Origin: CAZDAM01 sp964503595
Lineage (GTDB): Bacteria; Muiribacteriota; UBA6191
Direction: 5' to 3'
Assembly (NCBI GenBank): GCA_964503595.1
Contig: CAZDAM010000012.1
Coordinates: forward strand, 1-47,968
Length of the DNA stretch: 47,968 nt
The notes under the pieces are model-generated. The model saw nothing but the letters and a program-made list of their open reading frames with translations. It did no database searches and was not told where the DNA came from. This document shows positions 41,469 to 47,968 of this stretch, piece after piece (position 1 is the first letter of the stretch; each line of letters opens with the position of its first letter). A program made the translations under genes and the position numbers.

Positions 41469-42770
41469 TCAGGGAAACAGGAAATCGCTCGGGGAAAGAA
41501 TTTCGATATCGTGGTTTCTGAACCGGACCAGCTTGTCATCCAGGGCCTTGGCTGGAGCTGTTTTTTCATGCAGGATGGTCAGAACCACTTTCTCGGGGTG
41601 CTTCAGGGAGTATTCGATCAGCTGATCAATCTTATGGGAAATCGCCGGAATGGTTTTGGTGTTGTCCAGAAAGTCAAAACTGCGACGGCTGGCCGGAAGC
41701 CCGTGCTTGCGGGCGGTTTTATAGGCCACTGAGCGCTGGCTGGTCACGGAATCGATAAAATAGTAGCCGTGGTGGGCAATTTCCCGCATGACCACTTCCA
41801 TGGTCCTGGAATCTTCCGTGGCTTTGCTCCCTTCGTGATTGTTGATTCCCTGAATCAGGGGAACAGCTGCGAGAACCCGTTTGACCCGTTTGCTGAGTTC
41901 CTCTTCCGAGAGCTTGGTCTTGATCAGGTTTTCATACTTGTAGTAGCTGGCAAAAGAGCTTTGCATGGGCATGTGGAGCATGACTTCAAAACCCAGCTGA
42001 CGGGCTTTTCTGGCAAAGAAGGCTGAAGTTTCATAAAAAGGCAGAACGCTGATGGTGACGGGCATATTCATGGCAAGATAGGTATCAATACCTTCTCCAG
42101 AGTATCCGACATCATCGACGAGAATGCAGACCCTTGCCTTGGGCCTTGGTTTAAGAAGCTGAACTTCCACCAGACCAGTGGAAGTCTGAAAGGTTGTAGA
42201 AAAGGCTTCTCCATTTTCAACATTTCGGCGGCGCATGCGCCTCACACTTTGGACCAGTCCCCCAAGGGCGATGCGACGGGCAACGAACTGAAGATTCACC
42301 CAGGGGGGAACCTCAAAGACCTGAACCGGAGTTGTGGAAGTTTCTCTGGTCCGGCTCCAGGAGGACCAGGGGATGTCCAGGCTGTCGAGGGTGCGGGCAA
42401 CCCTTTGAGAAAGCCAGTCGGGGTTTTTGGGCGTTTCCTGTTTTTTATTTCGAACAGACTTAAGCCATTTCAGTCTCAGGGATTCATACTGAAGAGCCTT
42501 TTGCAGGTGTTTGCGTCTGCGGCTCTCCGGCCCTTCGGCCCAGACCGGAGTTGAGAGAGCTTTGGGTGGAGTCGAGCTTTTCACTGCACTCTGGGGAGAG
42601 GAAGCAGCAGGTTCTTCATCCGTGACGAAGGGAGTCGCATCCGGGTGCAGGGGGACCCGCCAGAAGGGAGAAGGCTGGCTGTAAAGGCTTTTTGCAGGGA
42701 CGATATAGTGCTTTACGGTACTGGCATGGACCGCAGGGGCAAGGAGTCCCAGAAACAGAAGAGCTTTCAT
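41469..42770 (-). CDS. Divergent polysaccharide deacetylase (YibQ-type)
   Basis: 433 residues with an N-terminal signal peptide (MKALLFLGLLAPAVHA). After a Pro/Ser-rich basic segment (residues 50-150) comes the PF04748-type domain: VCILVDDVGYSGEGIDTYLA, TISVLPF, GFEVMLHMPMQS, GINNHEGSKATED and YFIDSVTSQRSVA, then LTILHEKTAPAKALDDKL. It is periplasmic. The usual genetic partners are EnvC and CtpA, as here. Start overlaps the ctpA stop by four bases. Confidence 0.9.
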   Translation of the reverse strand: MKALLFLGLLAPAVHASTVKHYIVPAKSLYSQPSPFWRVPLHPDATPFVTDEEPAASSPQSAVKSSTPPKALSTPVWAEGPESRRRKHLQKALQYESLRLKWLKSVRNKKQETPKNPDWLSQRVARTLDSLDIPWSSWSRTRETSTTPVQVFEVPPWVNLQFVARRIALGGLVQSVRRMRRRNVENGEAFSTTFQTSTGLVEVQLLKPRPKARVCILVDDVGYSGEGIDTYLAMNMPVTISVLPFYETSAFFARKARQLGFEVMLHMPMQSSFASYYKYENLIKTKLSEEELSKRVKRVLAAVPLIQGINNHEGSKATEDSRTMEVVMREIAHHGYYFIDSVTSQRSVAYKTARKHGLPASRRSFDFLDNTKTIPAISHKIDQLIEYSLKHPEKVVLTILHEKTAPAKALDDKLVRFRNHDIEILSPSDFLFP

Positions 42771-44113
42771 GAACCTCTTTTTTCCATGATCAGAAGAGCT
42801 TTGAGAACATCCACTGCCCGATGAAGCTGAGCATCCAGAGATGGAATGGTCAGACTGGAACTGGCAGATCGCTTTTCCTCTGATTTCTGGGCTTCGGTAG
42901 TACTGTCGCCAGCTTTCTCGCTGTGAGTTTCCAGATATTCTTCCTGCTTCTTGCGGGTTTCTTCAAAGCCCTCATTGGCAATCCGCTCCATATCGTCACG
43001 ATATTGCTGAAGTTCCTCTTCGTTCAAATCGGGGAAAGGAACCTCAATATCAGGTTCAATTCCGATTTTATGAATCTTGATTCCGGCCGGAGTATAGTAG
43101 TAGGCCGTAGTCAGGGCCAGGGCCGATCCGTTCTGCAGAGGCAGAACGGTTTGAACCGAGCCCTTACCAAAGCTTTTGGCTCCCATCAGGATACCGCGCT
43201 TGTTGTCCTTGATGGCACCGGCAACGATTTCCGAAGCTGAGGCGGAACCGTTATTGATCAGAACAATCAGAGGCCAGTCTCTTTTCTTTTCGGAACGGGA
43301 AGTGAAAACAGTTTCTTCTTCAGTCCGTCCCCGAATGGAAACGATGGTCTTGCCATTCCCCAAAAAATCCTGGGAAACCTCTACAGCGGCACTTAAAAGA
43401 CCACCGGGGTTTCCCCGTAAATCCAGGATAAAACCCTCAATTGGCTCAATGGCCGCAATTTCATCAATGGCATTGTCCAGATCCTGTCCTGTAGTGGTGG
43501 AAAAACTGGTGATTCGGGCATAGGCAATGCCTGTGCTGATGCGGCCAGCCTTGACCGACTGGACCTTGATGTTGTCGCGAATGATTTCATAGTCAATCAG
43601 CTTATCGACTTTTGCCCGTTTGATGGAGATTGTGACGGAAGTGCCCGGCTTGCCCCTCAGGATTTTGACTGCGGCTTCAACATCCATATTTTCAGTGGTG
43701 TTGCCGTTGATTTTCCAGATCTGATCGCCAGAGCGCACTCCCTTCTTGAAAGCCGGAGTGCCTTCCATGGGAGAAATCACGGTCAGGATTTCATCCCTGA
43801 CTCCAAGGATAATGCCCAGTCCACCGAACTCTCCCTGAGTTTCTTCCTGCATGCTTGAGTGAACTTCGGCGGGCATATAGCGGGTAAAGGGATCATCCAG
43901 CTTTTTCAGGATTCCTTCAATACCGCCTTCAATCAGTTTTGCCCGGTTTTCTGCGGGCTCTTCATCGACGTAACGCTCCTGAACCAGCCGAAGGATGTCC
44001 GAGAGGGTTTTGAGTTCAGAGAAGTAGTTGACCTGAACCTTGGCGGACCAGTTCGGAGCCACCACAATTCCCAAGAAAAGAGCGAGCGAAATCAAGCGCA
44101 TCATCAACTTCAT
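42767..44113 (-). CDS. ctpA: S41 C-terminal processing protease (CtpA)
   Basis: 448 residues with a signal sequence (MMRLISLALFLGIVVAP). PDZ domain at about 100-170 (GGLGIILGVRDEILTVISPM, GVRSGDQIWKINGN). The S41 protease domain shows FILDLRGNPGGLL, the catalytic Ser in NNGSASASEIVAGAIKD and the catalytic Lys in GAKSFGKGSVQTVLP. The C-terminal tail is Ser/Glu/Lys-rich. An AAAGG lies only one base before ATG 44113, so translation probably begins at ATG 44104 or 44101 instead. It processes or degrades periplasmic proteins, often cell-wall hydrolases. Confidence 0.94.
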   Translation of the reverse strand: MKLMMRLISLALFLGIVVAPNWSAKVQVNYFSELKTLSDILRLVQERYVDEEPAENRAKLIEGGIEGILKKLDDPFTRYMPAEVHSSMQEETQGEFGGLGIILGVRDEILTVISPMEGTPAFKKGVRSGDQIWKINGNTTENMDVEAAVKILRGKPGTSVTISIKRAKVDKLIDYEIIRDNIKVQSVKAGRISTGIAYARITSFSTTTGQDLDNAIDEIAAIEPIEGFILDLRGNPGGLLSAAVEVSQDFLGNGKTIVSIRGRTEEETVFTSRSEKKRDWPLIVLINNGSASASEIVAGAIKDNKRGILMGAKSFGKGSVQTVLPLQNGSALALTTAYYYTPAGIKIHKIGIEPDIEVPFPDLNEEELQQYRDDMERIANEGFEETRKKQEEYLETHSEKAGDSTTEAQKSEEKRSASSSLTIPSLDAQLHRAVDVLKALLIMEKRGS

Positions 44114-44117
44114 CCTT

Positions 44118-45344
44118 TCACTGATTCAATTTTTCCAGCCAGTTTATCGGATCGGTCGGTTCCCCGTTGACCCGCACCTGGAAATGGAGGCGGGGCAGTT
44201 CCATTTTGCCGAACTTTTCGGTCCGGGAAATGGTTCCGATCCGGTCTCCTCTTTTGATTGTCTGGTTCTGGGCGACCAGAATATTGTCAAGATTGCCATA
44301 AAGGGTAATGAACCGGCCATCGTACTCACCGTGAGCGATCATGATGATCTTGCCGTAGGTACTGGAGTTTCCGGCAGGAGCTCCCCGATAGAAAATAACA
44401 CCGTCTTCGGCCGCGACCACATGGGCCTCGCTCTCAGTTTCCAGATCCAGTCCTGGAGAAAAGACTGTGGCGACTCCCTGTCCCATATGTCCGAATTGTC
44501 GGGCAATCCTGAATTTCTCCACCACGGGCCATCTCAGACTGTTCCGGATGATTTTCTGGGGGCGGGGGGCATCGATTCTGGGATTGTTTTTCAGATCGGA
44601 GCGGATCTGCTCTTTTGCCGAAATCAGATTCTGGATCTTGTCCTTGAGAAACTCGCTGGTTTCAGCGAGTTTCTCTGCTCTGCTTTTGAGCTGATCCTGC
44701 TCTTCCTTGAAACCCTGAAGAGCTTTGGTATCACTTTCAATTCTCTCCAGAAGAGCAGTTTTACGGATTAGAAGTTCTTTTCTCAAAAGATCGGAATTCC
44801 TCTGATGGGACTCGATTTCTTTTAGTCCACGGGCAATTTCCAGATGTTCTTTCCTCAAGGCTTCAAACTGCCCACTGTCGGCTTCCAGAATACGGTTGTA
44901 GTAAAAAAGGCGGCGATCAAAATCGGCAATGGAGTCAGCGTTCAGAAGAATTTTGATCCAGGGCTGGGTCCGGTTCATGTAGACATGGCGAATTCTGTTG
45001 TAGAAGCTCTTTTCATGCTCCTGATATCGACTCTGGGTATCTTTGAGCTGAATCCTGGCCTTGGCAAGTTTGCGCTGGCTTTCCTCAAAAAGCCTCTCAG
45101 TATTGTTGTCATCATTGCTTAAACGGGCTGTTTCCCGGCGGGTTTCCTGAATTCTTTTTTGCAGGGAAGTCTGTTCAACCTTCAGTTCTTTCAGGCGGTT
45201 CTGACCCTGCTCAATTTTCTGAAGAAGGGATTCCAGTTCACTTTTCTGGGCCGAAATTTTCTGCTCAACTTCATCCATGGGATCGGGGTTTGCCCACAGG
45301 ATGGCTGGGCAGAAAAGGCCGAAAATGAAAAGCAGTAATCTCAT
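44118..45344 (-). CDS. envC: EnvC-like amidase activator with degenerate LytM domain
   Basis: 408 residues with a signal peptide (MRLLLFIFGLFCPAILWA). A long coiled coil spans residues 25-250, typical of EnvC, and a C-terminal LytM (M23-type) domain follows. The zinc ligands are degenerate: the HxxxD position reads SPGLD, and the YxHL position reads LYGNL (E. coli EnvC has LYGYN). So it should activate amidases and not cut peptidoglycan itself. It lies directly after ftsX with a 4-bp overlap, as expected for the partner that FtsEX recruits. Confidence 0.9.
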   Translation of the reverse strand: MRLLLFIFGLFCPAILWANPDPMDEVEQKISAQKSELESLLQKIEQGQNRLKELKVEQTSLQKRIQETRRETARLSNDDNNTERLFEESQRKLAKARIQLKDTQSRYQEHEKSFYNRIRHVYMNRTQPWIKILLNADSIADFDRRLFYYNRILEADSGQFEALRKEHLEIARGLKEIESHQRNSDLLRKELLIRKTALLERIESDTKALQGFKEEQDQLKSRAEKLAETSEFLKDKIQNLISAKEQIRSDLKNNPRIDAPRPQKIIRNSLRWPVVEKFRIARQFGHMGQGVATVFSPGLDLETESEAHVVAAEDGVIFYRGAPAGNSSTYGKIIMIAHGEYDGRFITLYGNLDNILVAQNQTIKRGDRIGTISRTEKFGKMELPRLHFQVRVNGEPTDPINWLEKLNQ

Positions 45345-46222
45345 ACCAGAAAGCGACGCAGAGAAAGGAGGCTTCCCAGGAGACCAAGGGCGATTCCCAG
45401 AAAGAAGAGTTTGAGATAGAGAGGAATGAGTTCAGCACTGGAGCTCAGAAGAACCAGCCCAGGGAAGAGCTCCACGATTTTTTCCTGAAGAAAGAAATAG
45501 CCAGTTGCCAGAAAAGCAGTCGCAGTTGCTGCCCCCAAAATGCCCTGCATGACGCCCTCCATCAGGAAGGGACTGCGGATGAACCAGTTGGTAGCTCCAA
45601 CAAGGCGCATGATTTCGATTTCCTGCCGACGGGCGAAGACGGTCAGACGGATTGTGTTTGAGATGATGAAGAGACTGGCCAGCCCAAGAAAAATCACCAT
45701 GACTGAACCCGTCACTCGCGAGAGATACATCAGATTCAGGACTTTATCGACCCAATCCTTGCCGCTGGAAGTAATTTCCACAATGGGATGGGAGGAGAAG
45801 CGCTCCCGGAATCCACGGGCTTCGTCAATCGGCTTCAGGGTCACTGTGATGGTGTTGGGCAGTGGATTGTAGGTCAGGTTGTTCAGAAGAATCCCATCCT
45901 CTCCCAGGTCCTTGCGCATCAGCTCAATTGCATCCTGCTTGGAGACAATATTGTAATCCATCACGGCTTTTTCTTTTTTCAGAGCCTGAACAAAACCTGC
46001 AATTTCTTCCTGGCGGGAGGTGTCTTTGAGGTAGAAATGAACCTTGAGCTGGCCCTGGAGATTTTTCAGAAGAAGGTTGAGATTTCCGTGAAAAAGCAGA
46101 AAAGATCCCAGAATCATGAGGGATGCGGCTACCGTGGAAACGGTCGCCATCGCCATGATTCCGGAGCGGCGAAAGCCCGCCATGGACTGTTTGAAATGAT
46201 AGGCAAGTGTTCTAATCTTCAT
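45341..46222 (-). CDS. ftsX: Cell-division ABC transporter permease FtsX
   Basis: 293 residues, four membrane helices. The N-terminal helix (GIMAMATVSTVAASLMILGS) is followed by the periplasmic loop (LQGQLKVHFYLKDTSRQEEI) that binds EnvC-type proteins. The C-terminal FtsX/MacB domain reads TIRLTVFARRQEIEIMRLVG and ATNWFIRSPFLMEG. It overlaps ftsE by 11 bp and envC by 4 bp. Confidence 0.95.
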   Translation of the reverse strand: MKIRTLAYHFKQSMAGFRRSGIMAMATVSTVAASLMILGSFLLFHGNLNLLLKNLQGQLKVHFYLKDTSRQEEIAGFVQALKKEKAVMDYNIVSKQDAIELMRKDLGEDGILLNNLTYNPLPNTITVTLKPIDEARGFRERFSSHPIVEITSSGKDWVDKVLNLMYLSRVTGSVMVIFLGLASLFIISNTIRLTVFARRQEIEIMRLVGATNWFIRSPFLMEGVMQGILGAATATAFLATGYFFLQEKIVELFPGLVLLSSSAELIPLYLKLFFLGIALGLLGSLLSLRRFLV

Positions 46223-46892
46223 GGTATGTGCCGCGGAGAGTATCCTTCACAATACGCCCATTTCTTAAGTGCAGAACCCGCCTCTGCAGACGGTTGACCA
46301 GATTTGCATCATGGGTGGCTACGAGAACCGTGGTACCCCGGCTGTTGATGTCCAGAAGTACTTTCATGATTTCATAGCCCAGATCCGGGTCGAGATTACC
46401 GGTCGGTTCATCGGTCAGAAGAATGGCCGGGTCATTGACCAGAGCCCGGGCAATACAGATACGCTGCTGCTCGCCTCCCGAAAGTTCGGCCGGGTAATAA
46501 TGGCGTTTGTGAGCCAGCCCCATCATTTCCAGCACCTGACTGGTGCGCCTTTCAATCTCGTGAAGGGGTGCTTCAACCACCCTCAGGGCAAAGGCCACAT
46601 TCTCCCAGGCAGTTTTATCCGTGAGCAGTTTGAAGTCCTGAAAAACCACACCGATCGAGCGCCTCAGGTAGGGAATGGCTCCACTGGAGAGGCGCTCGAT
46701 ATTGCGACCATCGATCAGAATGCTGCCCTGAGAAGGAACTTCATCCCGGAAAATGAGCCGCATAAGGGTGGTTTTTCCAGCCCCGCTGGGGCCAACCAGA
46801 AAGACAAACTCACCTTTTTCGATGTGCAGGTTGATATTGTCCAGGGCCTTATTGGTGCCATAGGCCTTGGAAACCCCGTACATCTGAATCAT
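46212..46892 (-). CDS. ftsE: Cell-division ATP-binding protein FtsE
   Basis: 226-residue ABC ATPase. Walker A GPSGAGKTTL, Q-loop VVFQDFKLL, signature LSGGEQQR, Walker B ILLTDEPTGNLD, and the H-loop THD. These match FtsE; together with FtsX it controls septal peptidoglycan hydrolysis through EnvC. AAAGGA precedes the ATG. It follows the glycine-zipper gene by 23 bp and is probably in the same transcript. Confidence 0.96.
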   Translation of the reverse strand: MIQMYGVSKAYGTNKALDNINLHIEKGEFVFLVGPSGAGKTTLMRLIFRDEVPSQGSILIDGRNIERLSSGAIPYLRRSIGVVFQDFKLLTDKTAWENVAFALRVVEAPLHEIERRTSQVLEMMGLAHKRHYYPAELSGGEQQRICIARALVNDPAILLTDEPTGNLDPDLGYEIMKVLLDINSRGTTVLVATHDANLVNRLQRRVLHLRNGRIVKDTLRGTYHED

Positions 46893-46915
46893 GGTGTTTA
46901 AATCCTTTCCTCGAA

Positions 46916-47503
46916 TTAGTACTGAATCTGGATGGTGATAGGAAGCTTGTCCAACTGGGAAGGATAGTACTTCAGCAGTTCCTGACCCATGAATGTAGCT
47001 TTGTGGTTGTAGCCGCTTAAAACCTGACGGCTGACATCACGATAGCGGGTTTCGCAGCGGCGCTCGACCCGGTTGGTACCGGTATCCTGACGACGTGTAC
47101 CCATCTGGGTTCCCAGAAGAGCCCCAAGAACCGTGGCGGCCTGCTTTCCTTTGCCCTTACCAATCTGGGAGCCGATAGCCCCACCGATCAGACCACTCAT
47201 GATGGCGTTCTCATCTTTATTGCCACTACCAATGACGGTCCCGGCTACAGTTGCCACGTCCTTGCCCTTGCCGCCACCGACCTGAGTGCCAATGGTTCCG
47301 CCAATCAGGGCTCCAAGAACATTGTTGCGACCGTTTTTCTGAATATTCTCCTTGTGGTCATAGCAGTACTCATAGGGCACTTTTTCCACAATGGTGTTGT
47401 ACACAGGGGTCTGCTTTTCAACCGGAATGATCATTTCCAGAGTTTTCTGTTCGGCATGAACTGCGCTTGCGCATCCGGCCAGTAAAATCATTTTTCGCAA
47501 CAT
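46916..47503 (-). CDS. Glycine-zipper (17-kDa surface antigen-like) envelope protein
   Basis: 195 residues from ATG 47503, chosen for the GGAGG six bases upstream over the frame start at 47533. The N-terminus MLRKMILLAGCASAVHA can be read as a short lipoprotein signal (lipobox LAGC) or as a Sec signal cut after VHA. Two glycine-zipper units follow: VLGALIGGTIGTQVGGGKGK and SGLIGGAIGSQIGKGKGK, with ATVAGTVIGSG and TVLGALLGTQMG after them. This is the Rickettsia 17-kDa antigen/YcfJ style of outer-membrane-associated protein. The C-terminus carries a Cys-Glu-Thr-Arg segment (RRCETRYRD). It heads the ftsEX-envC-ctpA operon. Confidence 0.85.
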   Translation of the reverse strand: MLRKMILLAGCASAVHAEQKTLEMIIPVEKQTPVYNTIVEKVPYEYCYDHKENIQKNGRNNVLGALIGGTIGTQVGGGKGKDVATVAGTVIGSGNKDENAIMSGLIGGAIGSQIGKGKGKQAATVLGALLGTQMGTRRQDTGTNRVERRCETRYRDVSRQVLSGYNHKATFMGQELLKYYPSQLDKLPITIQIQY

Positions 47504-47516
47504 GTAAACCTCCACA

Positions 47517-47564
47517 TGGCAAAAAGTGCGCACAATTCTAACCGCAAAACCCGACTTTTTGCCA
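47517..47564. promoter_or_regulatory. 11-bp inverted repeat around the glycine-zipper promoter
   Basis: TGGCAAAAAGT (47517-47527) and ACTTTTTGCCA (47554-47564) are perfect inverted repeats 26 bp apart. Between them lie a minus-strand TAGAAT (47535-47540) that could be the -10, and a GTGCGCAC palindrome. It could be an operator or a stem in the leader RNA. Confidence 0.45.
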
Positions 47565-47968
47565 GAACTACCTTTGATTGTGCCCGATCTTCAGGACAAC
47601 CATAGCCATTCATATCGCAGATACGGGTCCCTGCGTTACACCGTCCGGGTGTGGAACGGAAGGAAATGGGCAGCCCGGATTTCAGGAGAGGGGAATCAGA
47701 AGCAGTTTTTTCCGGTTCGCAAACTTAGAGGGTGTCTTTGAAATATGCATGTCTTCCAAAAGCATTTTTCACACGTTGCCTGAGCTGTCTGAGGCCCCCG
47801 TTCAAGTTATCCCCCAATCATGTCCAGAGTATATACTTATCAGACCGGAACGCTTTCGAAATTTTCTCTCTTTGCGACGCCATATGTTCATTTGACGATA
47901 ACAGGACTTTCATTCCCGCCTCTTTCATGCACCAGAGCATGATGCCTGAAACAGAGCGTGATCAGATT
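47565..47968. other. About 400 bp without a recognised gene
   Basis: No frame on either strand carries a recognisable protein. A short minus-strand stretch (near 47740-47805, LRQLRQRVKNAFGRHAYFKD) looks coding-like but is closed by stops on both sides. It may hold a gene remnant or regulatory sequence for a gene beyond the window edge. Confidence 0.4.

Noticed and set aside
44118..45344. Active LytM peptidoglycan endopeptidase
   Set aside because: The metal-binding HxxxD and HxH positions are replaced (SPGLD, LYGNL), as in EnvC, so an activator role is more likely.
47578..47895. Plus-strand 105-residue ORF near the window end
   Set aside because: Residue composition and codon use look random and there is no ribosome-binding site.
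1..47968. CRISPR array, prophage or complete insertion sequence
   Set aside because: No regularly spaced short repeats, phage structural genes or transposase motifs were seen on either strand.

Overview
The window looks like part of a draft chromosome (about 52% GC by eye) from a Gram-negative, respiring heterotroph. It has lipoproteins and envelope proteins, an FtsEX/EnvC-type divisome cluster, a 2-oxoglutarate dehydrogenase operon, and an ETF/acyl-CoA dehydrogenase operon. Gene order is broadly proteobacterial (a deep proteobacterial or Bdellovibrionota-like lineage is my guess), but I cannot name a taxon. Two runs of exactly 100 N (26776-26875 and 36730-36829) are scaffold gaps, so this is probably a draft or metagenome assembly.

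Layout. 1-837: folD (minus, runs off the edge). 949-2880: UvrD/PcrA helicase. 2881-3512: decayed or frame-broken DNA. 3490-4863: unknown membrane protein. 4961-6283: secreted three-repeat protein. 6429-13269: operon of acyl-CoA dehydrogenase, EtfB, EtfA, FixC-type ETF-quinone oxidoreductase, FixX and two more acyl-CoA dehydrogenases. 13378-14958: SelO AMPylase. 14990-16092: non-coding regulatory locus around a Gdt1/MneA-type manganese exporter. 16240-18358: MoxR-like ATPase and YbdG-type mechanosensitive channel. 18389-18901: RibD-C/DHFR-like protein. 18988-24408: sucA-sucB-lpd. 24503-26647: HTH regulator, two YbjQ-family proteins and an M48 protease. 26721-27043: tandem tRNA-Lys. 27061-30236: GNAT and PEP synthase. 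30376-32712: copper ATPase and chaperone. 32691-34649: second UvrD-like helicase. 34707-36729: pseudopilin genes, cut by a gap. 36832-40865: HEAT-repeat membrane protein, Na+/solute symporter and FKBP lipoprotein. 40944-41465: unknown. 41469-47503: divergent polysaccharide deacetylase, CtpA, EnvC, FtsX, FtsE and a glycine-zipper protein, read leftward as one probable operon.

The most interesting locus is 14990-16092. On the minus strand a manganese-exporter-like gene is preceded by what I read as a yybP-ykoY manganese riboswitch. It is followed by two tandem copies of a roughly 80-nt small RNA gene. Each copy has a perfect 7-1-7 Fur-like palindrome inside its promoter and a strong U-tailed terminator. 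The shared unpaired stretch of the two RNAs contains a 9-nt sequence perfectly complementary to the Shine-Dalgarno region of the exporter. Together these suggest a compact iron/manganese control circuit: manganese acts through the riboswitch, and iron acts through Fur and the twin sRNAs.

A second genome-level signal is leaderless transcription. Seven genes without a Shine-Dalgarno sequence have a -10-like hexamer ending 6 or 7 nt before the start codon, which puts the predicted transcription start on the start codon. Genes inside operons instead have Shine-Dalgarno sequences or overlapping start/stop codons.
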